A stretch of 64,000 bases of DNA from assembly GCA_012934845.2 (NCBI GenBank), contig WNNJ02000901.1:310001-374000 (forward strand), read 5' to 3'. Each line of letters opens with the position of its first letter. Within the stretch, counting starts at the first letter, position 1. Of this stretch, positions 44,211 to 54,663 are shown piece by piece. The position numbers and the translations under genes are program-made. A model generated the notes under the pieces. It did not search any database and was not told the origin of the DNA. It saw only the letters and a list, made by a program, of their open reading frames with translations. This stretch comes from Pomphorhynchus laevis (lineage: Eukaryota; Acanthocephala; Palaeacanthocephala; Echinorhynchida; Pomphorhynchidae).

Positions 44211-45677
44211 TTATAGAAAAAAACAAGCTCTTTCAAATCGTGATATACGTTCACCGTATTTTCCGATTTTCCTTTGTTCGTGGTAGTGAAAGTGATTTTG
44301 TGGCATTGATGTTGAGTAGGACGAAGCAAGGTGATTGTAAACGCAAATGTCCAATAGGGACCGCTCCGAAATACTAAACAACCCATAGCAAGAAATATCT
44401 ACTCTAGCGTTATGTTCCCTGGCTGTCGAATTTGTTGCGAATGTTACTCCGTCTGGAAGCGGTTGCAGTGTAGGTTCCAGTGAAACGGGGTCGCAAATCC
44501 CTTTTAGCTCTTTTGCAATTAGATCCCGAAGGAAGTTGTGTCGTATAATTGGCATACCACCGACCTTACATGAAAGAGAGTGACGGAGCTCAAACTTTGA
44601 ACCGCATAAACATTGATCTGGTTGTTTCGGAGGTGTCCAACCATATCTTGTCGCTAGAGCGTCTTGAAATTGGAGCTTTGAGAGTCGATAACCATATGCT
44701 TCCATCGGTTTTGCAGACAACCATGTTGACGCACCACACGTAGCAGCAAATTTTAAAGCTTTTATAATATTGCTATCTTCCAATGTTTGTAATTTAATAT
44801 TCCAAAAATTATTTCGTTGATTGTGAATATCCAAAGCGATTTGTTGCTGCTGTTGGGCCAGCAAGGGGCCAAATGATGCATTGATCAGCGGTTGACACAT
44901 TCGGCGCGAATTTTCGAATTCCAGATCAGATCCATCTTGAGGCAGAAAAATTCCCAAACCACCATACCGCAAAGGGATATTTAATATTGTTTTAAATCGA
45001 TCTATATCGACGACGCCAGTTATCTTGGGAACAAGGCAGGATACTATGATTTTCGACAAGTTTGCGAATGCTTCTGAATAGACATGTATAGTTCGTTGTA
45101 TGAAGTTCCAGCTGTGTTGTAGTGCTTGAGTCAGAGCGACGTAAGCCAGGTGAGGATCTTCGTCGGCTACTAGTACCAACCTCTCTATGCAAGTAGACCA
45201 TTCATCTATTTTCCTCTTTATGAACATATTTGTATATGATTTTGTACCAATAGCTGAACCCAGTATCTCAATTCCATCAGTATTAATGCATAGGTTAGAT
45301 TCTACGAAAATCGACTGGGCGACGCTACGTATCTTATCGTGTACCAACATTCGGCACTTTTCTTCATTAAGATAAAATCCAAAATCAGGACCGACTCGAC
45401 GCACAGTATCCCAAATCGTCTTAAGGTCCTCCACACTTCCGATAATGTTAGAGTCATCCGCATACCAGCGATGTACAGTATTCGGGGCAGCCTTTGAAAG
45501 AACATTAATCAAGGGAAGAGACGCCGCGGCAAACGCAATCATGGAAAGCGGGTCACCTTGAGTGAATCTCTCTGATGATTCTAAAAAATCATTGTCGACA
45601 GTCAGTATATTAGGGCATTTGTAGATATTTCGTAGTATAGTGGATAAAGAAGGACATATGAACTCTACATTGTTCAA
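44211..45677 (-). mobile_element. R2-like LINE with restriction-like endonuclease, copy A
   Basis: A 488-residue open frame. The RT core has FTQGDPLSMIAFAAASLPLI and HRWYADDSNIIG, then a long thumb. The C-terminus has a CCHC-type knuckle (CLCGSKFELRHSLSC), RHNFLRDLIAKEL, LEPTL, ARVDISCYG and SLLDICVYN. The order knuckle - RHN - EP - (P)D - D is that of the PD-(D/E)XK endonuclease of site-specific R2-superfamily LINEs. The fingers and N-terminal domains are missing, so it is 5'-truncated. Clade within the superfamily is not certain. Confidence 0.75.
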
Positions 45678-45679
45678 AG

Positions 45680-45790
45680 CGACTAAACGATTTATGCGAA
45701 TAAATCGTTTTTGCAGCTAACGTTTATGCGACTAACGTTTAGTCGCATAATTATATTTATGCGACTAAACAATTTATTATTATTTTTACA
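45680..45790. repeat. Nested palindromes of 'gcgactaaac' units
   Basis: Repeated and inverted forms of gcgactaaacgatttatgcg and acgttta/gtcgcataa alternate over about 100 bp at the broken 5' edge of the R2-like LINE. Confidence 0.65.
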
Positions 45791-46233
45791 ATTTTTTTTT
45801 ATTTTTTATTTTTTGATAAAAAAAACAAATACAGTTATACTATAAATTTTAGTTCATTGAGTTTGCAGGTCGATGTCGAGCAGAACGAGGACCGCGAATA
45901 CACATCGAAATTGAACGAGCCAACTGAATTCCAATCTTTGACCGTAATTTTGTCAATTCTTCTGAGTATTATTATTATTAATTATTAATGTTTCAACAGC
46001 ACATAAAAGCATGGCTTAATTGGCTGGTTCACTGCAGAAAAAAAGAAAATATAATAAAAGTATCACAAATACGGAAAAGCAGCTTTCCCCATGGCATCCT
46101 CCATCCGTAATTTCTTTTTGAATTCATTGATATTGCTAATAATAATGAGAGAATTTATTATACCTCTTTACCTTTCGGTACTGGGTAAACAAAATAAATA
46201 CACCAAAAGTTTATCAATTTTATAAATTGTATT

Positions 46234-48219
46234 TCAAAATCTTCTCCTACTGTCAATATCGGATAGTGACATATTTTTCAAAATTGGGCAAGTGAAGATA
46301 TGCAGGTTAGATGCGCATTCATTTTTGCAAAGAACACAAATGCACAAAGAGCACCGTGCATGTACTGGAATTCTAATAGCGCAGAATTTATCGTGATATC
46401 CATGGACAGATGCTCTCCAGATCAGCGGTCTTTTCCTTGCACAGGGTTCTCTCCATTTAGTCTGTAAGAATGCCGGAGTAAGATAAAATTCAGAATCCAA
46501 TGACGTCGTCTTTCGAAAGAACATGTTCAGGTTAGTAGTAAATGATGCAGTGTGTTCAAGATTAAATGTTGAGCAGATGTATTTAGAGCAAGGTTCTAAC
46601 GATGATAGTATCGCTATAACCGATGAAGAACATTTTGGTGAGACTCCAACAATTCGCTTCACGAATCTCCATTGACACCTGTCCAACTGCTGAAAATTGA
46701 AGGGACTTAAATCCGACCAGATAACTGGCAAAGCATATGAAACTATGGGAAGCAACATACTTCGAAAATACCGGAGGGCTCCTGAGAAAGATAAAGAACC
46801 TAAGTTTTTTGCATAAGAGGTTGCTACAACTAACTTCGAGGATTTACGATGTAGGTGTTCAGTAAATGACCATTTCGACGAAAGTAATACTCCCAAATAA
46901 TTGTAACTATTGCAGAATTCTAAATCTACATTGCCTATTCTCAGCATGTCACATCGACGCAAAGGTCCACCTAACCGAAATTTAAGGGCTTTCGATTTAT
47001 TTACATTCACCGTCAACTGATTTGATAAACAATAGGATGACAGAGCATCTAACGCACTTTGAGCGGATAAAAGATCTTTGGCTAATATTACTAGATCGTC
47101 GGCATAGAGGGTACAAGAGACTTCATTCGATGCATGACGAAGATGCATAGGCAAATCCATAACAAAAAAGGAAAATAATATAGGGCTGAGTGGATCTCCC
47201 TGTAAAACACCGCGATTAGCAAAAAAGAAATCAGAGGTGTTGATACCATCAGATACTTTAAGGCGATTAGGCTGAAGCACAGAATAAATAAGATACAAAA
47301 AGCGACCACTAACGGACACTCTGGTGGAAAGTTTATCAAGTAACAAAGAACGATTCACTGTGTCAAATGCTCGCTCAAAGTCAACAAAAGTAGCATACAA
47401 CGGTCTACGATTAGCGAAACAATTGGTGACTTCGTCACGGACATGCTTTATTGCATCGGACGTTGACCTTTTCGGGCGGAATCCATACTGCTCCGTAGGT
47501 AAGAGATGCTCGCGAAACTTAATAAGGCGCATATACATTATATGAGTCAATAACTTATAACTGTGATTCAATATCGCAATCCCCCTGTACGCATCCAGTG
47601 AATCATAGTCACCTTTGCCCTTATGCAGGATCTTAATTACACCGTCGCGCCACGAAATCGGAAACGGATGACCTGCAAGAAGTAGATTGAAAAGTTCTGT
47701 CCAGTAGTCTATCAAAATATCGATAGTCGACTTTAACTGTTCTACGCATAATTGATCTAACCCGGCAGCTTTATGATCTTTTAAGATTGATAGGGATCTT
47801 ACGACTTCAAACGGCGTAAAAGGTAAATTCAGAGGATCTGAACCGTATATTGAATTTATGCATGAAACTGAAGATAAACGTACAGGCATGTCTTCTAATA
47901 TTGAATGGCGCAAAATAGATTGGAAGTGTGATTTCCAATTTTCTATTTGAATCCTGGAATATGTTCCAATGTTAGCTTTCTTAAGTATCCACGGTGTCGA
48001 CTCCGCCTTAGACAATTCCCGTCGTTCAATCTCTAAACGTCGTTCTCTACGATACATCGATACAAGTTTAACGTAAAGCCTACGTAAATCTACAAAATAT
48101 TTCCTTACCGTTAAATCGAACCGATAACTTTTATTTAATTGAATTAAATGTTGCTGGAACTGTTTAAACCAAGCGGGTTTTACTAGGTATGATTTTTTTT
48201 TTGGAATAGTCGGATTCAT
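46234..48219 (-). CDS. LINE ORF2 part 2: reverse transcriptase
   Basis: 661 residues, open throughout. Motifs: GVIKILHKGKGDYDSLDAYR, GIAILNHSYKLL, TEQYGFRPKRSTSDAI, ATFVDFERAFDTVNR, GVLQGDPLSPILF and TLYADDLVILA (catalytic Asp pair), then NYLGVLL. The C-terminus has CSLCICVLCKNECASNLHIF followed by TCP, a CCHC knuckle. It overlaps the endonuclease frame by 56 bases, and the two frames meet at an A10 run (48193-48202). Confidence 0.88.
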   Translation of the reverse strand: MNPTIPKKKSYLVKPAWFKQFQQHLIQLNKSYRFDLTVRKYFVDLRRLYVKLVSMYRRERRLEIERRELSKAESTPWILKKANIGTYSRIQIENWKSHFQSILRHSILEDMPVRLSSVSCINSIYGSDPLNLPFTPFEVVRSLSILKDHKAAGLDQLCVEQLKSTIDILIDYWTELFNLLLAGHPFPISWRDGVIKILHKGKGDYDSLDAYRGIAILNHSYKLLTHIMYMRLIKFREHLLPTEQYGFRPKRSTSDAIKHVRDEVTNCFANRRPLYATFVDFERAFDTVNRSLLLDKLSTRVSVSGRFLYLIYSVLQPNRLKVSDGINTSDFFFANRGVLQGDPLSPILFSFFVMDLPMHLRHASNEVSCTLYADDLVILAKDLLSAQSALDALSSYCLSNQLTVNVNKSKALKFRLGGPLRRCDMLRIGNVDLEFCNSYNYLGVLLSSKWSFTEHLHRKSSKLVVATSYAKNLGSLSFSGALRYFRSMLLPIVSYALPVIWSDLSPFNFQQLDRCQWRFVKRIVGVSPKCSSSVIAILSSLEPCSKYICSTFNLEHTASFTTNLNMFFRKTTSLDSEFYLTPAFLQTKWREPCARKRPLIWRASVHGYHDKFCAIRIPVHARCSLCICVLCKNECASNLHIFTCPILKNMSLSDIDSRRRF

Positions 48220-49021
48220 ATCTACAAGCCGATAGAAGGGTGGAAATTACAGAAGTAATGCTGTTCCCCAGTTCTCCTGATCTAAGGAATTGAAAAGCTA
48301 GATTTATTTGACTATAATCAATTGCTGAAGTACATAATTTCCTGCTAGGTTGACGGGGCAAATCTATTGATTGTATGTTGCATATGCAATCGAAAATACA
48401 CGAGACAGGTTTGTGTTTACGAACTAACGCCCATTTTGAAGATAGTTCTAGCCCTATATGTCTTACATGCACGTTAGTAAATATGATGTCTATACAGCTT
48501 TTACCTGTAGAAGATTCGTAGGACCAATTTTCATTAGGGACGTATAACTTTAGATTTATAGACTTAAAGTAATTGACAAGAATTCGCAATTTTCCTGTGA
48601 TTGGACTGGTGAATCTTGCATTAAAATCTCCTGCGATAATTATCGGGACTGTGCTGTTCAGAGTTGAAAGAAGCTGAGAAATTTCGTCAATTATATCTGC
48701 CGCGGTAAGTGTGGGTTTGAAATAGCATGCGATAAAAGTGATGACAGGTGTTTCAAGCAGTATAGAATTCAGCAAATACCTACATTGCCAATCCCTGAAG
48801 GCCCTATTTAAACCTAAAATTATTCCACCCGCGGGGCGACCACGAATGCCCAATAAAGCAGGATTGTCAAATGTATAAAAACCAGGTAAAGAATAATTAT
48901 TAGTAAACATGGTCTCTAATAGTACCACAACGTGAAAGGTATCGAACCAGGATTCAATACCTTGCTCGATCAAAGACGCCACATTAAATAGTAACACATT
49001 AAATAGTAACAGTAAAAACAT
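48164..49021 (-). CDS. LINE ORF2 part 1: APE endonuclease
   Basis: Shows GIRGRPAGGIILGLN, IIAGDFNARFTSP (the GDFN box), SCIDIIFTN (the S-DI box) and HKPVSCIFD (in place of SDH). The usual N-terminal strand (WN-R-L) is replaced by LLLFNVLLFNVASLIEQGIE, where LLFNV is repeated in step with the DNA repeat next to it. Confidence 0.8.
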   Translation of the reverse strand: MFLLLLFNVLLFNVASLIEQGIESWFDTFHVVVLLETMFTNNYSLPGFYTFDNPALLGIRGRPAGGIILGLNRAFRDWQCRYLLNSILLETPVITFIACYFKPTLTAADIIDEISQLLSTLNSTVPIIIAGDFNARFTSPITGKLRILVNYFKSINLKLYVPNENWSYESSTGKSCIDIIFTNVHVRHIGLELSSKWALVRKHKPVSCIFDCICNIQSIDLPRQPSRKLCTSAIDYSQINLAFQFLRSGELGNSITSVISTLLSACRYESDYSKKKIIPSKTRLV

Positions 49022-49220
49022 TAAATAGTAAATTTAATGTTTACATTAAAATAGTAATAACACATTAAATAGTAACAGTCTAAAAGACTGTTAACAGTCC
49101 TTAAAAGTCTAAAAGACTTTTAAGACTTTTAGACTCTTAACAGTCTAAAAGACTGTTAACAGTCCTAAAGGACTGTTAACAGTCCTTCCACATTAAATAG
49201 TAACAGTCTAAAAGACTTGT
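48985..49220. repeat. Tandem and palindromic repeat tract inside the LINE
   Basis: Unit 1 is acattaaatagtaacag (about 15-17 bp, five or more copies). Unit 2 consists of small palindromes such as gtctaaaagac, actgttaacagt and gacttttaagtc, repeated in both orientations. The outermost unit-1 copy overlaps the first codons of the endonuclease frame. Confidence 0.8.
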
Positions 49221-49263
49221 GATGCTCACAAACCTGACTACCACTTCTTGCAGAAGAGGATAG

Positions 49264-49737
49264 TCATATAGACGACCCATCCATTAATGAGGAATTAACG
49301 GGTGTTGTGCTTACCTTTCCATTATTCGGTCTACGAACAATTTGAAAATTTCTAATTATGTAATTACTATTTGGGTTTGCAAGTCTTTTCTCTTGTAGCT
49401 GTTTGCGCAAAACCTGATTGGCAACACGCTCTTCGGGGGAAAAATCCGGCATGATGTAAACATTCCTAAAACGATCAACTTTTCTCAATTTATAAGAGTT
49501 TGATAAAACGTTGCTGGCCGTTACCTCGTCCGTTGAAACTAAAGTCCACGGAGGAATGTCTGTTCTTTTGGCTGGAAGTCGATGGACCTTAATTGAAAAT
49601 TTTGCAGTTATTTGAATGCCTACAGCGGATAAAACGTCTCTAACACTAGCTTCATCATCCGCTGTATTTGGTAGATTGCGTATAATAAAATTTGACGAGC
49701 GCAAAGCTGATTTTTTGCAACTGTTAATGATTTCCAA
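49264..49737 (-). CDS. LINE ORF1-like RNA-binding protein
   Basis: 157 residues. SSNFIIRNLPNTADDEASVR opens an RRM-like fold; NVYIMPDFSPEERVANQVLR and NYIIRNFQIVRR match the C-terminal part of LINE ORF1 proteins. It is probably short of its N-terminus or of a zinc-knuckle part. Confidence 0.7.
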   Translation of the reverse strand: MEIINSCKKSALRSSNFIIRNLPNTADDEASVRDVLSAVGIQITAKFSIKVHRLPAKRTDIPPWTLVSTDEVTASNVLSNSYKLRKVDRFRNVYIMPDFSPEERVANQVLRKQLQEKRLANPNSNYIIRNFQIVRRPNNGKVSTTPVNSSLMDGSSI

Positions 49738-49855
49738 CGGGGAGAATTTTTTAATATTAGAAGTGGCAAGGATTTTTTTTAAATATATTATTAATTACAA
49801 CATATGGTTCCCTCAAATGGGCCAATATACATTTAACATTGTTATGTATTATTAT

Positions 49856-51475
49856 TTATTCTAAAACATTAGAATCATCCATCCGTTCGGATCCACGACT
49901 ATATGGGTGACCCCTAGTCGACCGGCACCCTCTGATTGCATGTGAGGCAGCACGACACAGCAGCAAACTTGTGGACCTTCTGAGGCCACACAGGCATTCA
50001 GCATAGCTTTTATTCCCACGTGATGAACGCAATCGAGCAATTGTCCTGAGCAAAACCATGGCGTCGGGTCCCGCAGCACCAGAAGCCGTGAACACCAGCG
50101 GCATAAATCTACTCCTTTCGATATCGATGATACGTTCCGCGTATTTTGATCTTTTTCTCGCTTCATGAAAATCAAATGCAGCTTTTCTCGTAGACGCACA
50201 CGATGGAGCAAAATGGTTGAAAACCGTAACGTCAAAGAACGCTCGCTCATATCTGGCGTCAGAAATCCCAATGCAGACGATGTCGAGTCGCGCGTCGTCA
50301 CTTCGACAAGTGACCCGATGATCAAAACAGTGATCACTATCTACCCGTTGTAATATCGGTTCGACACCAACCCCAGTACACACCTGTGATATTTCGGTGG
50401 CCAAGAAATCGCGTAAGGCGTTATGCCTTGTTATTACAACACCTCCTCGCTTGCACGAAAGCAAATGTGGGAGTTTCGCATCATCACCACACACACTTGT
50501 CCTTGGGAATCCCGATAGGGTCAAAGCCATATCGCAACGCAAGAGCATCTCTGAATTCATGTGGACACAAATGACTGAATTCAGCTTTCACTGGAACTGC
50601 ACTAATCCAAGAGGAAGCACCCTGTCCCAGTGCAAATTCCAGGGCTTGATGCATTGAGGCGGGTAAGATTGATCGAATGTATGCCAAACGCTCATCCACA
50701 ACTTTTTGTCGTTCTTGATTCAACTCTTTTGTCAAGTTATTCTGAGCATCCCTGAGAAGATCACCTTGTAGCCCACTATCAAATGTTTTACAAAATTTTT
50801 TCGAGCTTTCGAACTCGGTCAAAGCTGCGCTTACTGGATCAACAATGCCCATTCCACCCTTTGAAATTGGTGACGAAATCAACGCGTGCATAACTGAGTT
50901 TAGATCTTGATCGAAAAGTGAGGGAGCCAAACCACTGAATATAGTATCCCGTAAGGACAAATACAGATCCGTTTCACTTGGTGTCGATCTCATAAAGTGT
51001 GTCCATTTCCATTGTATTGACTTATTGAATCCTGAGAAAGCAGCATGGGGATCAAATCGTGATACAGTAGATATACGAGAAACAAGCTCAGTCCACTTTA
51101 ATATTTTAATTTTTGTAATTTCCTTTACAAATTCGCCTGAGCCAATTGGCGCACCAAGCACCTCGATGCAATCGAACCGTGTCTCAATGTCTGCGGGAAG
51201 TGGATACACCCCTTCGGATTGCGGATGAAGGAGCATCTTGGTTTTGCTAGGGTTCACATTATATCCGAATTTTGGTCCTTGGATTTGGAGAAGTTGCCAT
51301 ACACGCAACAGATCCTCAGGCAAACCTACAAAATTCGCATCGTCAGCAAACCAACGCTGAACAATGTTTGGCACGACTTGCTTGATCATACTTATCAATG
51401 GTAAGGATGCCATTGCGAAGGCAGCCATGTAATAATAATAATAATTTTGATGCATTATTTCTATAAACACTTTAA
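49856..51475 (-). mobile_element. R2-like LINE with restriction-like endonuclease, copy B
   Basis: Same architecture as copy A but clearly diverged. The RT part 51470-50484 starts inside the QGDPL box (AAFAMASLPLISMIKQ), with QRWFADDANFVGLPEDLLRV and GGMGIVDP. The endonuclease part 50560-49856 has CGDDAKLPHLLSC, RHNALRDFLATEI, VEPIL, ARLDIVCIG and ERAFFDVTVFNHFAPS. The two frames are offset at a GTGTGTGG stretch near 50,490. Truncated at an (ATT)n tract at about 51,431. Confidence 0.75.
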
Positions 51476-52068
51476 ATTTTAAACAGGATCGGTTAAATGA
51501 GAAACCAACTTGTTTTGTATTTTCGTAACTTTTGCTTTATTATAATTTAAAAAAATCACTATCACAAAATTTTTTATTCAAACATTTTCATAGATTTTTA
51601 TCTGGTGATGCAAGCAGAAGAAAAAGTGAAATATATTTCGTCTCGTACCGTATTTCTCATATTTCGTCGATCCTGTTCAAAACTCCAGTTTATGTTAACA
51701 GGTAGTGTGCGAAACCTGTAAGAATACACAAATTTACAACATATTGCAATGATTTTTTATTATTGATGAATTTCCAGATATTTGATATTTTACTGAATTT
51801 CTAATTATTGATATAACCAGAAATATTTACTCGGATTCACTGTTCAAACAACTATAATTTCCTTTGATAAAAATTTAAACATGATGTCTAAAAACTAAAG
51901 ACTCATAAAACTTAACGAAAATTTTCAATAAATATAAAAATTAAAACTCAGCTTTAAAATGAGAATGTGTTTTCCCCTACTAATTTATTAATCATTTTGA
52001 GAAGAGAAAAGTAAATAAATTTTTTATGGTACATTTTTTATTATAATTTAATAATTATTAAAATTTTA

Positions 52069-54360
52069 GGATCTTTTCAGTTTGAGGTACTTTGTCTAAA
52101 TTACGCAAAAAGTCTGTTTGTTGTACATCTTCATGTGCTCTTTCCGAATGGCGTATAATTTTTTTGGGAGAAACGCGTTTGTGGCTAAAAATTTTAATAT
52201 TTAAATTTTTTCATAAAAATTTAAAATTTAATTTAATTTTTTTTTCAAGGCGCTATAAACTCAAAACTTCATTTGTTTAAAATATATCAATAACCTTTGT
52301 AATTGTAATCATTTAAAAATATTTCAACAAAGGATTTAAAAAATATTTAAATTTTGTTTTTTTTTCCTAAAATTAAAGATTTAATTTCAAAATATCTCGA
52401 AAAATACCAATACTACGCTATTATTTTTATCGTGCCATTCTAATCGCTACGTCTACTATGGCTTATTTTTTAAATATGTAGTTATTTGTATATTGATTTA
52501 AAAAGTTATTCCAAATTAATTGCAAATAGTTTTTACTTTTTCAATTTGATCGATCAATCGATTGTTTTTGTAAAAATTTGATGCTATTATTGGAATAACT
52601 GTATAATTTTAGATGTCTAATAATATTAATTTAGAGTGGATATTGCGAAACATTTCTACAGAATTAGATGCTGTCAAGTTTTTACAGAATTATCGATTAA
52701 TTCCAAGTGGTATGAAATGGTTATATTTGGTTCGAAATAATTATATATTTATCTTCTTTTGTAGAAATAAGATGCTGTCGTAAGCATCTAATGACATTAA
52801 GTGTCAGATGTAATAAAGTATATTGGAGATGTTAAAAATCGAAATGCTCCGTTTCAACTACAGTTCGAAGTGGGACTTGGTTTGAAGAAGCACGATTACC
52901 GCTTCGTAAAACAATTATGTTTATGTACTGTTGGTCTAAACAATTAACCAGCATTAAATTTTGCGAAGAAGAATTGACGATTGATCACAGCACGACCGTT
53001 GATTACAATAATTACATGCGCTAGGCTTATGCTGATGAAATATTAAAAAATCCATGTAAGATAGGAGGCGAAAATATAATAGTTGAGATCGATGAAACAG
53101 TTTTTCCCGTCGGAAATATAATAGGGGGCGCATGCTTCCACAACAATGGGTTTTCGGTGGCATGTGTTGAGAAACATCTGAAGTTTTTTTTTGCTGTTGA
53201 TCATAGAAATGCTAAAACTCTTAACGAGTGCATAAAACAGTGCATACTACCTGGATCGATCATTCATTCAGATCTATGGAAAGGATATTGTGGTGTGCAA
53301 ACCCTAGAAGGATACAGATTTAAACACCGAACTGTAAATCATTCAGTTGACTTTGTTAGCTCAGAAGGAATTCATACTCAACAAATTGAATCAACATGGA
53401 GCCAGCTTAAATCAGGCAATATAAAGCGATGGGGTACACATCGCTCAATGATTGACTCATATTTAGTCGAATTCATTTGGCACAGACGTCATCGAAATGA
53501 CAATAAATTAGAGTCCATATTCGAGTGTCTAAGGAATTTTAAGCTATGCCAATAATTTTATTTATTCGGTAAATATTTGCAACCGTTGTGCCTTTTAAAA
53601 AATTATAAGTAAAACGGTTTTGAATCTCTTAGTTCTATTAAATGCAACCGCGTAGTTTAATCACATATTTACCCCCCCATTCATCCCCTTCGCTTGATGT
53701 CACTGACCATCAACAATTTGGGACCTCATTCACTATTCCAGTAAATAAGACCTCAACTGTTGAGATCCACCGACATCAAGCAGAGAGGAGGAAATTGAAT
53801 ATAAAAGGAATAATGAAGATAAGTTTCAACAAAATGGATTTAATGTCTTATTGGGGATCGATTGTTTGACCAAAATTAAAATAAGCTTAAAAATATGCAT
53901 ATTTTGAAAAGACATTTTAAATAACTCTTTTTTGAATGATTCAAATATTTTAATATTTTCAACTTAAGTCAATATAACTGTGATGTTTACGATAACGCAA
54001 TAAAAATTATATGTTATAATTGCAAAATTTTAAGATATTTCAAATTCAAATTACTTTTTGAACAAAAAAATAAAAAAATTGTATGTTTTTTCGTGAGAGC
54101 ATAGAAAAAATCTCAAATCATTGTATATTGATAAGATATATGAAAAATACTTAAATATAATTTTTTAAGTTTCTAACTTTGAAATTTGAAATTAAAATTA
54201 AATTTTAAATTATTATGAAAAAATTTAAATATTAAAATTTTTTAGCCACAAACGAATTTCTCTCAAAAAATTTATACGCCATTCGAAAGAGCACATGACG
54301 ATGTACAATAAACAGACTTTTTGCGTAATTTGGACAAAGTGCCTCAAACTAAAAAGATCC
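52069..54360 (+). mobile_element. Merlin (IS1016/ISXO2-like) DNA transposon with intact TIRs and target duplication
   Basis: The left end GGATCTTTTCAGTTTGAGG and right end CCTCAAACTAAAAAGATCC open inverted repeats of about 180 bp (52069-52248 and 54181-54360) that differ at only a small number of positions. Flanks are identical: AAATTTTA at 52061-52068 and 54361-54368, an 8-bp target duplication as expected for Merlin. The transposase inside is broken, so the element cannot move by itself. Confidence 0.93.
52613..53554 (+). pseudogene. Merlin transposase (ISXO2-like DDE), broken
   Basis: Begins MSNNINLEWILRNISTELDA. Conserved pieces: VRSGTWFEEARLPLRKTIMF, CEEEL, then IIVEIDETVFP (first Asp), QQWVFGGMC in one frame and VEKHLKFFFAVDHRNAKTLN in the next, IIHSDLWKGY (second Asp), HRTVNHSVDFV and HTQQIESTW (Glu). 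Two in-frame stops (near 52,830 and 53,021) and a frameshift near 53,150 disable it. A short stretch at 52,712-52,764 (tggtatgaaa..tcttttgtag) interrupts the N-terminus and could be an intron. The last 132 codons are open. Confidence 0.87.
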
Positions 54361-54663
54361 AAATTTTAAGATATATAATCCAGACTAAATATATGAGATT
54401 TGCATAAAGTTTATAAATTAAAATCAAAATCAGATGAACAAGAGTGTGAATTAGTTAATAGATGATAGTATGAAATCTTTAAACTGGAGAATGTTCGTTA
54501 ACGAACGTAAACAATAATATTTTTTAAAGGTAACGCATTTTTACTGTTGGCAAATAAACGTCACAACTCAAAAATACACAAAAATATTATAAATTCTGCA
54601 CTTTTTCTTCCACGCACTGGTAAATCCGTAATTCACATCTTAGCTAATATTGCAATGTTTTCG
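54361..54663. other. Short intergenic region 3' of RBM39
   Basis: About 300 bp between the Merlin element and the RBM39 stop; presumably the RBM39 3' UTR. I see no canonical AATAAA close to the stop on the minus strand. Confidence 0.5.

Larger units (their letters stand above)
46234..49750 (-). mobile_element. APE-type LINE with ORF1, endonuclease and RT
   Basis: Read from right to left: ORF1 (49737-49264), a repeat-filled spacer (48985-49220), endonuclease (49021-48164) and RT with a C-terminal zinc knuckle (48219-46234). All the parts of an APE-type LINE are present. It lies between two R2-like LINE copies on the same strand. The clade looks like the I/Jockey side of the LINE tree, which I hold loosely. 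Confidence 0.85.

Noticed and set aside
50165-50657. Several plus-strand frames over the R2-like LINE
   Set aside because: They are antisense shadows of the RT-endonuclease frame.
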